Below, one piece after another: positions 8,996 through 17,703 of a DNA stretch of 64,000 bases. The stretch spans positions 100,773 through 164,772 of the forward strand of contig VXRL01000031.1 of NCBI GenBank assembly GCA_009838515.1, read 5' to 3'. How positions within the stretch are numbered: the first letter of the stretch is position 1; each line of letters starts with the position of its first letter. A program made the translations under genes and the position numbers. Below the pieces are notes generated by a model. The model was not told the origin of the DNA and ran no database searches. It was given only the letters and a program-made list of their open reading frames with translations. Source of the stretch: Terriglobia bacterium. Lineage in GTDB: Bacteria; Acidobacteriota; Terriglobia; Bryobacterales; UBA6623.

Positions 8996-10336
8996 ATGTT
9001 CGAAAAGGTTCTCATCGCCAATCGCGGCGAGATCGCCGTGCGAGTCATCGCGGCTTGTCGCGAACTTGGCGTGAAGACCGTCGCGGTCTACTCGACGGCA
9101 GATCGCGACTCGCTGCATGTCAGCTATGCCGACGAGGCAGTGTGCATCGGAGCGGCGCCGAGCTCCCAGAGCTACCTGAGCGTGCCTGCCATCATCAGCG
9201 CGTCAGAAATTGCCAACGTTGATGCGATCCATCCCGGCTACGGATTTCTGGCAGAGGATGCGCACTTTGCGGAAATCTGCGGCGACTGCGGAATCGAGTT
9301 CATCGGCCCCGGCCCGGAAGCGATTCGCTTGATGGGCGACAAGGCGCAGGCGCGCAAGGCAGCGCAGGATGCGGGAATCCCCGTCCTTCCCGGCTCCCAA
9401 GAGCCACTGCAAGACCTGTCCGAGGCGCGCGGCTACGCCGAGGAGATTGGATTCCCGGTAATTCTCAAGGCGTCGATGGGCGGCGGTGGCAGGGGCATGC
9501 GCATCGTGCGTAGCGCCGAGAGCCTCGAGGGGGCGTTTCAGCAGGCGCGAGCCGAGGCTGAGGCTGCGTTTGGGTCTGGCGACGTCTACCTTGAGAAGTT
9601 CGTCGAGCGGCCCCGGCACATCGAGTTCCAAGTCTTGGGCGACAACTACGGCAATGCCGTCTCGCTGGGCGAGAGGGAATGCTCCATCCAGCGGCGACAT
9701 CAGAAGCTGCTGGAGGAAGCCCCGGCCAATGGCTTCAGCGCCGACCGTCGGGGCGAGATGGCGGCGATCCTCTCCAAGGCACTGTCCGCGATCGGCTATT
9801 CGAACGCCGGCACGGTCGAGTTCCTGATGGACGAGGACGGGGAGCTCCACTTTATCGAGCTCAACGCTCGCATCCAGGTCGAGCACCCTGTGACGGAGGC
9901 CGTCACGGGCGTCGACCTAGTGAAGAGCCAACTCTTGCTGGCAGCGGGCGAGCCCTTGGACTCGGTCGTATCCCAGCCTGTGGAAGTGCGTGGTCACGCA
10001 ATCGAATGCCGTATTAACGCCGAGGATCCCGAGACGTTCATGCCATCGGCAGGGAAGATCAACGAGTTCTCCGCGCCCGGAGGGATTGGCGTGAGGGTCG
10101 ACACGGCGGCTTACTCAGGTTGGACGGTCCCGCCCTACTACGACTCCCTCGTTGCCAAGATCACGGCCCACGGCGCGAGCCGGGCCGAGGCGATCGAGCG
10201 AATGAAGCGCGCGCTGTCGATGTGCAGGCTGGACGGGATCAGGAACTCGATCTCGTTGCACCGCAAGATTCTGGAAACTGCCGCCTTCGCAGAGGGCCGC
10301 TACGACACCCGGTTCATTGAAGAGCACGGCATTTAG
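8996..10336 (+). CDS. accC: acetyl-CoA carboxylase biotin carboxylase subunit
   Basis: ATP-grasp enzyme that carboxylates biotin on AccB with bicarbonate and ATP. The N-terminal domain opens with [15 protein letters not shown]; the ATP-grasp glycine loop [11 protein letters not shown] lies near residues 158-168; [16 protein letters not shown] holds metal- and bicarbonate-site residues; a C-terminal biotin-carboxylase domain follows. At 446 residues it is full length. The accA/accD carboxyltransferase genes are not in this window. Confidence 0.97.
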   Translation: MFEKVLIANRGEIAVRVIAACRELGVKTVAVYSTADRDSLHVSYADEAVCIGAAPSSQSYLSVPAIISASEIANVDAIHPGYGFLAEDAHFAEICGDCGIEFIGPGPEAIRLMGDKAQARKAAQDAGIPVLPGSQEPLQDLSEARGYAEEIGFPVILKASMGGGGRGMRIVRSAESLEGAFQQARAEAEAAFGSGDVYLEKFVERPRHIEFQVLGDNYGNAVSLGERECSIQRRHQKLLEEAPANGFSADRRGEMAAILSKALSAIGYSNAGTVEFLMDEDGELHFIELNARIQVEHPVTEAVTGVDLVKSQLLLAAGEPLDSVVSQPVEVRGHAIECRINAEDPETFMPSAGKINEFSAPGGIGVRVDTAAYSGWTVPPYYDSLVAKITAHGASRAEAIERMKRALSMCRLDGIRNSISLHRKILETAAFAEGRYDTRFIEEHGI

Positions 10337-10413
10337 ACTTCGCCGCCTCCCTCCCACCAAAGGCAAGCGCCAGCCCCGGCCCGCTGGCCCTGCGGTCGTC
10401 CCCCGGCACACGC

Positions 10414-10419
10414 TAGAAT
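10414..10419 (+). promoter_or_regulatory. -10 element TAGAAT of a probable leaderless promoter
   Basis: TAGAAT is followed by exactly 7 bases and ATG 10427, which would put the transcript start at or next to the A of the start codon. The -35 region is weak. The same spacing recurs at 34505, 35337 and 46252. Confidence 0.5.
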
Positions 10420-10426
10420 GACCGCG

Positions 10427-11317
10427 ATGCCGATCCGCATCAACGGTGAACTGGTTTCCGACGAAACGCTGGCGCGCGAAGCCGAATCAGTCCGTCAGCG
10501 CCTGGAGACATTGTCCCCGGACCAGCGCGAGCAGATGGGCCTCGACGCGGCAGGCATCCGCGAGCGCGCGATCGAGTGGGGCCGCGAGAACCTCATCGAA
10601 CAGATCCTGCTGCGGCAGCAGGCCGGCTCGGATCCCCGGCCCGTCGATGAAGAGGCCGCCGAGCAGCGTTTCGCCGACGCGCTCAAGCGGTGCGGAGGCG
10701 CGAAGAAGCTCGCGGAAGCGGGTGTCGACGAAGACGCTCTCCGCGGCGATATCCGCACGCAGCTCAAGGTCGAGCGGCTGATCGAATCGGTGACGGCAAA
10801 GGCGAAGGCGCCAAGACCCAAGGAACTCGCGCAAGCCTACCGACGCAACAAGCAGCGCTACAAGACCGAGGAAATGGTGCGGGCGTCCCACATCGTCAAA
10901 CACGTCGAGAAGGGCGTCACTGAAGAACAGGCCAGGCGCGCCGCGGAGAGCATCTACGGCCGTCTGCAGTCCGGCGAAGCCTTTGAGCTGCTCGCCGACG
11001 AGGACTCTGACTGCCCCGGAGGGGGAGGCGATCTGGGCTACTTCGAGCGGGGCAAGATGGTGAGCGAGTTTGAGGACGTCGTCTTCGAGATGCAGGTCGG
11101 CGAGGTCAGCGAGGTCTTCAAGACGGTCTTTGGGTTCCACATCGTCAAGCTCACCGACCGCAAGGCTGCCGGGGTGCGTCCGTTCGCCGAAGTCCAGGAC
11201 GAGTTGGCGCGAGAAGCCCTTGAGAACCGGCGCAGGGAACTGGTCGAGCGGTACTTGGACGGCCTCCGCGAGCGGGCAGTCGTGGAAGATGCGCCGGCTT
11301 CAGCGAGCGAGGCCTAA
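10427..11317 (+). CDS. parvulin-type peptidyl-prolyl isomerase without signal peptide
   Basis: The 296-residue protein has a SurA_N/trigger-like helical N-terminal region and a central rotamase domain (about residues 143-240) with typical parvulin signatures: RASHIVKHV, FELLADEDSDCPGGGGDLGYF and KTVFGFHIVKL. Unlike SurA, PrsA or PpiD it has neither a signal peptide nor a membrane anchor, so it is probably cytoplasmic, resembling NifM-like or orphan parvulins. An upstream ATG at 10418 is possible, but it overlaps the predicted -10 hexamer, so I prefer 10427. The client protein is unknown. It stands between accC and the FGE gene, apparently with its own promoter. Confidence 0.85.
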   Translation: MPIRINGELVSDETLAREAESVRQRLETLSPDQREQMGLDAAGIRERAIEWGRENLIEQILLRQQAGSDPRPVDEEAAEQRFADALKRCGGAKKLAEAGVDEDALRGDIRTQLKVERLIESVTAKAKAPRPKELAQAYRRNKQRYKTEEMVRASHIVKHVEKGVTEEQARRAAESIYGRLQSGEAFELLADEDSDCPGGGGDLGYFERGKMVSEFEDVVFEMQVGEVSEVFKTVFGFHIVKLTDRKAAGVRPFAEVQDELAREALENRRRELVERYLDGLRERAVVEDAPASASEA

Positions 11318-11398
11318 GCCACTGCGGGACAGCCGCTTGGCTGTTCCACGGGCTAGGCGTATCCCCTCCGCAGGCAATTAGTTGCGCGATCATCGTGC

Positions 11399-11404
11399 TA
11401 AAAT
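11399..11404 (+). promoter_or_regulatory. possible -10 element TAAAAT ahead of the FGE gene
   Basis: TAAAAT stands out in a GC-rich gap and would give a leader of about 150 nt before ATG 11560. No good -35 partner was found at normal spacing. Confidence 0.35.
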
Positions 11405-11559
11405 CGCCTACGGCCGTGCCGGTGCAGCACAACCACTCGCAAGCGCCAGTCCAGGATACTCAGGGAACCGGGCCCGGCCTGCCGGTGCTCCCGTTCACGC
11501 CGAGCCCGTGCTGCGTTCCGAGCGTGTCCAGGGCGCAGCGATTGGCAGAGTCTAGGAGG

Positions 11560-12453
11560 ATGTCCGAGTCGCGGCCGGTAGCGCGCGCAGCCTCCGCCGC
11601 CGAGATGTGCCGGATGGCCGGCGGGCGCTTCCTGATGGGCACTGAGACCGACGTGGGATTTCCCGCTGACGGGGAAGGCCCGGTCAGGGAAGTGCTGCTG
11701 GATCCCTTCTACATCGACCGGTACCCGGTCACGGTGGAATCGTTTCGGGACTTCGTGCGCGCCACGGACTACGTTAGCGAGGCGGAGCGTTTCGGCTGGT
11801 CGTTCGTGTTCCACAAGCAACTGCCCGCCGAACAGTACCGCGACTTGGCCGAGGACACGGTCGCCGGCCACGAGTGGTGGTGCAAGGTCAAGGGCGCTGA
11901 CTGGCGGCATCCCGAGGGTCCCGATTCCGGCATTGAGCAGCATCCCGACCATCCCGTCACGCATATCTCGTACGCGGACGCGCTGGCCTATAGCCGCTGG
12001 GCCGGCAAGCGATTACCCACAGAAGCGGAGTGGGAATTCGCCGCGCGCGGCGGCTTGGAGCAGCAGCTCTATCCATGGGGCGACGAGCTTGAACCGGGAG
12101 GGAAGCACCTGTGCAACGTCTGGCAAGGCCGCTTTCCAGACCACGACACGGGCGAGGATGGCTATCGCGGCCCATGCCCCGTCGACGCGTTTCCTCCGAA
12201 CGGATTCGGCATCTATTCCATCACCGGGAACGTCTGGGAGTGGTGCGCAGACTGGTTCGATCCGATCTACCATGTCACCGCGACGCGCTCCAATCCGGTC
12301 GGTCCGCCCAACGGGACGGCCAGGGTCATGCGCGGCGGGTCGTTCTTGTGCCACGCTTCCTATTGCAACCGCTATCGCGTGGCCGCGCGCACGTCCAACA
12401 CGCCCGATAGCGCCACCGCCAACTTGGGCTTCCGCTGCGCTAGCGATGCCTGA
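11560..12453 (+). CDS. formylglycine-generating enzyme (sulfatase-modifying factor)
   Basis: Copper-dependent oxidase that converts the active-site Cys of type I sulfatases to formylglycine. The protein (297 residues from ATG 11560) has the full FGE fold: GGRFLMGTE at the start, a WCKVKGADWRHPEGP segment, LPTEAEWEFAARGG, GNVWEWCADW, and the end SNTPDSATANLGFRCA. Both copper-binding catalytic cysteines are present in FLCHASYCNR (about residues 264 and 269), so this is a true FGE and not one of the many Cys-less relatives. The frame is open from 11395, but the first 55 codons look non-homologous; AGGAGG directly abuts ATG 11560, an unusually tight spacing, so the start is uncertain. It is followed after 14 bp by a cytochrome gene. 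A likely substrate is the CSAAR sulfatase at 35350. Confidence 0.88.
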   Translation: MSESRPVARAASAAEMCRMAGGRFLMGTETDVGFPADGEGPVREVLLDPFYIDRYPVTVESFRDFVRATDYVSEAERFGWSFVFHKQLPAEQYRDLAEDTVAGHEWWCKVKGADWRHPEGPDSGIEQHPDHPVTHISYADALAYSRWAGKRLPTEAEWEFAARGGLEQQLYPWGDELEPGGKHLCNVWQGRFPDHDTGEDGYRGPCPVDAFPPNGFGIYSITGNVWEWCADWFDPIYHVTATRSNPVGPPNGTARVMRGGSFLCHASYCNRYRVAARTSNTPDSATANLGFRCASDA

Positions 12454-12467
12454 CCGAGAGGCGCTGA

Positions 12468-13010
12468 ATGAACACCGCTAAGCTCTTGGCGCGAATCTGC
12501 GCCCTGCTGCTGGGCCTGGCGTTGGCAGCGGTGCCGCCCAGTTATCCGCAGGAACCCGAATCCCCCGCCGGCGAGCAGGCCGCGCCCGTCCCGGTCGAGC
12601 AGCCCCTGCCGTACAGCCACAAGACGCATGTCGCGCTAGGCATCCAGTGCCGCGACTGTCATGCCATCGCGGACCCCGGCTTTGCCGCCGGCTATCCCGC
12701 GGAGGCAACCTGCATGGCCTGTCATGCGTCGATCAAGACGGATAGCCCGCATATCCAACTGCTTGCCAAACTCAATTCCGAGGGCACGGCCGTGCCTTGG
12801 AAACGGATCTACCGAGTGCCGGACTTCGTCTGGTTCTCGCACGCCTCGCATGTGGAAGATGCCGGCTTCGAATGCGAGACGTGCCACGGTCCGGTGGCGC
12901 AGCGCGAGGTCTTGTTCCAGGAGAAGCCCACAACGATGGCAGCCTGCATGGAGTGCCACGCTCGCAACAATGCGCCGAACGACTGCGATCTGTGCCATGA
13001 CCCCGGCTAG
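12468..13010 (+). CDS. periplasmic five-heme cytochrome c (c3/c7-like)
   Basis: A 180-residue secreted multiheme cytochrome. The signal peptide covers about residues 1-28 (LLARICALLLGLALAAV). Five CxxCH heme-binding motifs are visible: CRDCH (61-65), CMACH (82-86), CETCH (136-140), CMECH (160-164) and CDLCH (173-177). His pairs such as YSHKTH and FSHASH are probable distal heme ligands. The arrangement resembles the short cytochrome c3/c7-type proteins common in Acidobacteriota that carry electrons in the periplasm. It lies 14 bp after the FGE gene and 48 bp before dxr, so it is probably co-transcribed with FGE; a redox link between the two is only inferred. Confidence 0.88.
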   Translation: MNTAKLLARICALLLGLALAAVPPSYPQEPESPAGEQAAPVPVEQPLPYSHKTHVALGIQCRDCHAIADPGFAAGYPAEATCMACHASIKTDSPHIQLLAKLNSEGTAVPWKRIYRVPDFVWFSHASHVEDAGFECETCHGPVAQREVLFQEKPTTMAACMECHARNNAPNDCDLCHDPG

Positions 13011-13058
13011 CCCTGGCATGCCAAGTCGGCGGGCCGCGGAGCCCGGGGTGCAGCCCTG

Positions 13059-14252
13059 ATGCGACTCGCGTTGCTCGGATCCACCGGCTCGATTGGGCGC
13101 AACACCCTGCAGGTGGTGCGCGAGATTGACAGCGAGGTCGAGGTGGTCGCGCTTGCTGCCGGGCGCAATGTCGCCGAACTCGCGCGCCAGGCCGCCGAAT
13201 TTCGGCCGAGCCTGCTGTCGGTGGCCGACGAGGAATCTCTCGCAGCGTTGCGCGCCAGCATCGCCGGAATTCCGGGCTATGCTCCGCGCTGCGTGTGCGG
13301 GCCCGACGGCAACTACGAGGCCGCGGTCGGTATTGACTCTGACGTGTTGGTCTCGGCCGCGGTCGGGGTCGCCGGCTTGGCGGCTACGTACGCGGCGGTG
13401 CGAGACGGCCGGCGCGTCGCTCTGGCGAACAAGGAGGTGCTCGTCGCCGCCGGGGACGCTGTGATGCAGGCCGCCCGTGAGTCCGGCGCGGAGCTGCTGC
13501 CGGTCGATAGCGAGCACAACGCGATCCACCAGTGCTTGCGAGCCGGGCGGCCCGACGAAGTGGAGCGGATCGTCCTGACGGCTTCCGGCGGACCGTTCCG
13601 CTGCACGCCGGTGGAGCAGCTGGCGCATGTCACGCCAGCCAGCGCCCTGCGCCACCCGACGTGGAACATGGGCAGCCGGATCACCGTTGACTCGGCCACG
13701 ATGATGAACAAGGGCTTTGAGGTCATCGAAGCCTGCCACCTGTTCTCCCTGCCGCCGGAGCGGGTGGATGTGGTCGTGCATCCGCAGTCGATCATCCATG
13801 CCATGGTCGAATTCGTGGACGGATCGATGATCGCGCAGCTCAGCCCGCCTGACATGAAGCTGCCGATCCGCTACGCGTTGGCGTTTCCGGCGCGGGAAGC
13901 GAGTCCGCGAGAGCGCATGGATTGGGGCAGCGTGCCACAATTGGATTTCGAGTCGCCCGACCTCTCGAAGTTCCCGCTGCTGGCGCTAGCGTATGAAGCA
14001 TTGCGCCTCGGCGGCCCGTCCGGCTGCCTGCTCAACGCTGCCGACGAGGTGGCCGTGGGGGCTTTCTTGGAAGGGCGGATTGCCTACTTGGACATTCATG
14101 GCGTGGTCGAGCAAACCTTGGAATGGGGCGCGGCGCGACCGGTTTCCGGAATCGAGGACGTCATGGAGTGCGATCGCGAGGCACGTGCCTACGCGGCCGC
14201 CTTGGTGGCGAATTGCGCGCCCCCGACCCGCGTAGGCCAGGTGCCAGCCTGA
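13059..14252 (+). CDS. dxr: 1-deoxy-D-xylulose 5-phosphate reductoisomerase
   Basis: Second enzyme of the MEP isoprenoid pathway, converting DXP to methylerythritol phosphate with NADPH and a divalent metal. The N-terminal Rossmann motif GSTGSIGRNTL, the catalytic segment PVDSEHNAIHQ and the strongly conserved TVDSATMMNKGFEVIEA are all present. Its 397 residues match the family. It is followed after 16 bp by rseP, a very common dxr-rseP pairing in bacteria; cdsA and uppS, often upstream, are absent here. Confidence 0.96.
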   Translation: MRLALLGSTGSIGRNTLQVVREIDSEVEVVALAAGRNVAELARQAAEFRPSLLSVADEESLAALRASIAGIPGYAPRCVCGPDGNYEAAVGIDSDVLVSAAVGVAGLAATYAAVRDGRRVALANKEVLVAAGDAVMQAARESGAELLPVDSEHNAIHQCLRAGRPDEVERIVLTASGGPFRCTPVEQLAHVTPASALRHPTWNMGSRITVDSATMMNKGFEVIEACHLFSLPPERVDVVVHPQSIIHAMVEFVDGSMIAQLSPPDMKLPIRYALAFPAREASPRERMDWGSVPQLDFESPDLSKFPLLALAYEALRLGGPSGCLLNAADEVAVGAFLEGRIAYLDIHGVVEQTLEWGAARPVSGIEDVMECDREARAYAAALVANCAPPTRVGQVPA

Positions 14253-14268
14253 GGCTCGAAGTCCCCGT

Positions 14269-15567
14269 ATGGTCAATTTCATTCTCGTCCTGAGCGTCTT
14301 GGTCGTGTTTCACGAGCTAGGACACTACTTGGCAGCTCGATACTTCGGAGTCAAGGTCGAGAGCTTTTCGATCGGTTTCGGCCCCAAGCTGCTGGGATTC
14401 GACCACGACGGCACGGATTTCAAGGTTTGCCTGCTCCCGATAGGCGGCTATGTGAAGATGGCGGGCCATGCCCTGTCCGACGAGGCAGTCTACGAACCAG
14501 ACGGGTTCTCGGCGAAGCCGCGCTGGCAGCGCCTGATCATCCTCGCTGCCGGCCCTGCCTTCAATTTCGTCCTCGCGATCGGCCTGCTGGCCGGCGTCTA
14601 CATGCACGAGTACTCGCGGGCAGCCTACTTGGAGGAAGTCGCGCGGATCGGCTACGTCAGGCCGGGCTCGGCGGCGGATCGGGCTGCGATTCAGACCAAT
14701 GACGTGGTCCGCTCCGTCGATGGCGTGGAGACGCCGACTTGGAAGGACTTGATCGTCGCCTCGACGCTCGTTCAGGACAACGAGACGGTCTTGACGCTGG
14801 AGCGAGGCGGCACCGCGCTGGACACCCGCATCACGATTCCAGAGATGCAGGGGGAGCGCGGCGTGCCCGATCCCGGCTGGAGCGCGGCCCATCGGGTGGA
14901 ATTAGTCGAACTGGTCCCGGGGTCGCCGGCAGCCAGCTCCGGGATCGAGGTCGGCGACGTACTTGCGAGCATCGATGGCTCCCGAATCATCGCCGTGGAG
15001 CAGGTCGCCGAGATCGTTGGCGGTTCGGACGGCGAGCCGTTATTGCTCGAAATCGAGCGGGAGGGCGCGCGGCGGTCTTTCCAACTTCAGCCGGCAAAGC
15101 ACGAGGAAGGATGGCGGCTCGGGATCGTAATGCGGCCCATCCGCGAGCGGATCGAAGAGGAGCTGTCCTTCGGTGCCGCTTTCGGCGTGTCGGTCGAGGA
15201 AAATCTCGGATTCGCGAGCATCATCTTTCGCTCTCTCGGCAAGCTGATCACGGGCGAAATGGCCGTAACAAACCTCGAAGGGCCGGTCGGGATCTACGAG
15301 CACACCCAGGCCGCAGCGTCCTTCGGACTGGCCGCCTTGGTCCAGTTCATGGCACTGATCAGCGTCAACCTCGGCGTCATAAACCTCGCGCCCGTGCCGG
15401 TGCTCGATGGGGGCCAGATCTTGCTGCTGTTCGTCGAATCGATGCTGCGCCGTGACGTGAGCATGAAGGTCAGGCAGCGCATCACTCAGGCAGGGTTGCT
15501 CTTCATCATCGTCCTGTTCGGGGTTGTGATGTACAACGACTTGGCACGCCAGTTCCTTGCACCTTGA
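14269..15567 (+). CDS. rseP: site-2 intramembrane zinc protease RseP
   Basis: Intramembrane metalloprotease that cleaves transmembrane anti-sigma factors and signal-peptide remnants. HELGH at residues 15-19 in the first transmembrane helix gives two zinc ligands and the catalytic Glu; NLAPVPVLDGG near residue 370 is the C-terminal NxxPxPxLDG motif providing the third ligand. Two PDZ-like domains lie between them (about 120-290, VRPGSAADRAAIQTNDVV and LVPGSPAASSGIEVGDVL). Four membrane segments are apparent, and 432 residues is typical. No sigma-E or anti-sigma gene is nearby, so the substrate is unknown. Confidence 0.95.
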   Translation: MVNFILVLSVLVVFHELGHYLAARYFGVKVESFSIGFGPKLLGFDHDGTDFKVCLLPIGGYVKMAGHALSDEAVYEPDGFSAKPRWQRLIILAAGPAFNFVLAIGLLAGVYMHEYSRAAYLEEVARIGYVRPGSAADRAAIQTNDVVRSVDGVETPTWKDLIVASTLVQDNETVLTLERGGTALDTRITIPEMQGERGVPDPGWSAAHRVELVELVPGSPAASSGIEVGDVLASIDGSRIIAVEQVAEIVGGSDGEPLLLEIEREGARRSFQLQPAKHEEGWRLGIVMRPIRERIEEELSFGAAFGVSVEENLGFASIIFRSLGKLITGEMAVTNLEGPVGIYEHTQAAASFGLAALVQFMALISVNLGVINLAPVPVLDGGQILLLFVESMLRRDVSMKVRQRITQAGLLFIIVLFGVVMYNDLARQFLAP

Positions 15568-15644
15568 TCTGCGCCATCGCCGGGTCCGGCCCGGCCGAAC
15601 GGACAGCCGATGCGGTCGCTCTGTGGAATCGAGCGTGCGTAGCA

Positions 15645-15653
15645 TGCCAAAAT
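15645..15653 (+). promoter_or_regulatory. possible extended -10 element for ompH
   Basis: TGCCAAAAT carries a TGn extension followed by CAAAAT, 22 bp ahead of the ompH start. A good Shine-Dalgarno (AAGGAG) lies between this and the ATG. There is no convincing -35. Confidence 0.35.
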
Positions 15654-15675
15654 AGGGATTCAAGGAGCACTGACC

Positions 15676-16203
15676 ATGTTGCAACGATGGAATCCCATGC
15701 GGATGCGCGTCTTCTTGCTGGCACCGGCCGCGTTGCTTTGCGCCTGGCCGGGCCAGCTGGCAGCCCAAACCAAGGTGGCCGTCATCAACTTTCAGGAAGC
15801 GTTGCTGTCGACCGCCGACATGAAGAAGGAATCGGCGGCGCTCGAAGCCAAGTATCAGGACCGCCAGGAGGAGCTGAATGCGCTCTCGGCGGAACTGCAA
15901 GAGCTTCAGGCCAAGATACAAGGCACCACCGGAGCCGACTTGGCCCAGCTGCAGGCCGAGGGCCAGCGCAAGCAGATCAGAGCCCAGCGAATGACGGAGG
16001 ACCTCCAGTCTGATGTCGAATTCGACCGGCAGAACATCCTCACCGCCGCCAGCGGCCGCATGCGGGAAATCGTCCAGGGCTTGCGTGCGGAGAAGGGCTT
16101 CGACCTGATCGTCGACAGCTCGAGCGTGCTGGCGGGCGATCCCTTGATCGACCTGACCGCCGAAGCTACCCAGGCCTACGACGCCAAGCACCCGGCCGAC
16201 TAA
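15676..16203 (+). CDS. OmpH/Skp family periplasmic chaperone
   Basis: Periplasmic holdase that keeps outer-membrane proteins soluble on the way to the Bam complex. A signal peptide runs to about residue 30 (VFLLAPAALLCAWPGQLAAQ). A KVAVINFQEAL beta strand follows, then a long charged coiled coil (about residues 50-125) typical of the Skp tentacles, and a short C-terminal domain (GFDLIVDSSSVLAG). At 175 residues it is near the family norm. AAGGAG lies 9 nt ahead of the ATG. It follows rseP, consistent with an envelope biogenesis group. Confidence 0.88.
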   Translation: MLQRWNPMRMRVFLLAPAALLCAWPGQLAAQTKVAVINFQEALLSTADMKKESAALEAKYQDRQEELNALSAELQELQAKIQGTTGADLAQLQAEGQRKQIRAQRMTEDLQSDVEFDRQNILTAASGRMREIVQGLRAEKGFDLIVDSSSVLAGDPLIDLTAEATQAYDAKHPAD

Positions 16204-16220
16204 TTGCCCGCTCCGCTCGC

Positions 16221-16640
16221 ATGGAATACCTAGGTGCCTACGGCAGCCAGAGTGTTCTGTTCGAGCGCATCGTCAAGGCCGTGCTGATGGCCTTGGCGGC
16301 CGGGGCGCTGCTGGCCGGGTTCTACTACATGTTCTTCCGCAACTGGCGCGAGGAGCGCCAGGCGAAGGCTTTCTTCGAGCTGCTCCAGGAGCACCGCTAC
16401 GAGGAGGCCTACCGCATGTGGGGCTGTTCCGTCGAGGAGCCCTGCCGCTACTACCCATACGAGGAGTTCTTGGAAGACTGGGGGCCCGAGGCGCCGTTCG
16501 GGGAGCTCTCCCAGTACTCGCTAGGCCGCTCCTACACCCAGCCCGGCGGCGTGATCTTGCGCTACAGAATCAATGGCGCGAACGGCGATCCGCTGTGGAT
16601 CGAGCTGGATCCTCCGACGATCAATTTCGCGCCGAACTGA
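16221..16640 (+). CDS. small single-pass membrane protein, unknown function
   Basis: A 139-residue protein with one transmembrane helix near residues 20-40 (VLMALAAGALLAGFYYMFF) and a soluble C-terminal domain rich in aromatic and acidic residues, including two Cys (WGCSVEEPC) that could form a disulfide. The domain after the helix (KAFFELLQEHRYEEAYRMWGC) resembles the small alpha+beta folds seen behind single anchors, but I do not recognise a family. It starts 17 bp after ompH and is probably in that operon, so an envelope role is plausible. Confidence 0.7.
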   Translation: MEYLGAYGSQSVLFERIVKAVLMALAAGALLAGFYYMFFRNWREERQAKAFFELLQEHRYEEAYRMWGCSVEEPCRYYPYEEFLEDWGPEAPFGELSQYSLGRSYTQPGGVILRYRINGANGDPLWIELDPPTINFAPN

Positions 16641-16656
16641 TCCTCGCCGCGCGCGG

Positions 16657-17421
16657 TCAGGCCTGGCCGTCTCCCGCTAGTTCCTGCCACAGGGCCCGAT
16701 AGAAGCGCAGGTAGCGCTCCGGCTCGCAGCTCTGAGCTGTCTCGGCGAGAGTGTACCGGTCGTAGCCGATCGAGGCCAGGAGCCGGAACAGCTCGCGATG
16801 GGGGTAGTCAGGCAGGTCGCGAATATGGACGTTGCGTATGAAGCCCTTGAGCAGGTCGAAGGCCGGCTTGATGGTCCCGTTGCGAATATCGGTCGGATTC
16901 GAGTTCCAGCAGATCCCGACCGACGGGTGGCCGCAGGCGTCCATGATCTGCCGCATGACTTCGGGCTGCTGGGTCTGGCGGCCGTGGACTTCGACCCAGA
17001 TCTCGATCCCGTAACGCAGCGCGTGTTCGCCACATTCCTGCAGCGCATCGCCGATCCGGCGGATGGTGACGTCGTGCGGGACTCCCTCCGGCAGCCCGTT
17101 CGGGCGCACCTTGACCCCCCAGCAGCCCAGGTCGTGCGCGAGTTCAACGAAGCGGGCGGTCTGCTCCACGTTCTCCCGCCGCTCGGCCTCGTCGGGAGAG
17201 TGGAACTCGCAGGCCGAGCCTAGGCTCAGCAGCCGCACGCGGCTGTTCTGGAAGCGGGAGCGGACGCGCTCCACCTCCGCTCGCGGCAGCCCCGGTTCCA
17301 CTCCGTGGCGATGCGTGCTGCGCAGTTCAACAGCTTCGAAGCGTGCAGCCTCGAGCTGCTGGATGATGGTCTCGATATCCCAGTCGCGACCGACGTTGTA
17401 CGTAACCAAGCCCAGCCTCAT
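16657..17421 (-). CDS. sugar phosphate isomerase/epimerase (xylose isomerase-like TIM barrel)
   Basis: The 254-residue protein is an AP-endonuclease-2/xylose-isomerase-like TIM barrel. It has conserved acidic and His residues in AVELRSTH, GVKVRPNG, IWVEVHGR, VGICWNSNPTD and NVHIRDL, probable metal-site positions. Substrates of this superfamily range from inosose to keto-sugars and cannot be told here. The frame is open to 17550, but ATG 17421 begins the first strand (LGLVTYNVG) and has GGAGG 11 nt upstream. It is a lone gene that converges on the ompH operon and diverges from mraZ. It lacks the signal peptide seen on some relatives in this phylum. Confidence 0.82.
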   Translation of the reverse strand: MRLGLVTYNVGRDWDIETIIQQLEAARFEAVELRSTHRHGVEPGLPRAEVERVRSRFQNSRVRLLSLGSACEFHSPDEAERRENVEQTARFVELAHDLGCWGVKVRPNGLPEGVPHDVTIRRIGDALQECGEHALRYGIEIWVEVHGRQTQQPEVMRQIMDACGHPSVGICWNSNPTDIRNGTIKPAFDLLKGFIRNVHIRDLPDYPHRELFRLLASIGYDRYTLAETAQSCEPERYLRFYRALWQELAGDGQA

Positions 17422-17671
17422 GGTGGTCGGATCCTCCTTCTGCGCCGATGGTCTGGAAACGGCCTCGATGCGCCGCCCACATTGTCGCAAATAGTCGATG
17501 CCGGGCCCGGCGGCGTTTCGCTCCAGCCCCAATCGCGGGCTTCGGCCCAAGTCTGCCCCAAGTTTGGCCTAGTTCGAGCGCATTAGATGCACTACTGATA
17601 GCCGTCTAGTGCCAATCGCACCCCACATCTAGTAAATCTTCACGGAGCGGAATTTTCTTCGGAATTAGGCC

Positions 17672-17701
17672 TTGACAGAGGGATTTTGCACTTTCGATAA
17701 T
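17672..17701 (+). promoter_or_regulatory. sigma-70 promoter of the dcw operon
   Basis: A perfect -35 (TTGACA, 17672-17677) and GATAAT (17696-17701) are separated by 18 bp. It is the strongest promoter-like sequence in the window and lies directly ahead of the MraZ boxes and the mraZ gene. Confidence 0.8.
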
Positions 17702-17703
17702 GT

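Noticed and set aside
10418..10426. ATG 10418 as start of the parvulin
   Set aside because: It overlaps the TAGAAT hexamer; ATG 10427 fits the leaderless spacing seen at other genes. The choice changes only three residues.
12636..13940. A 434-codon open frame opposite the cytochrome and dxr genes
   Set aside because: Antisense shadow; no domain or start signal.
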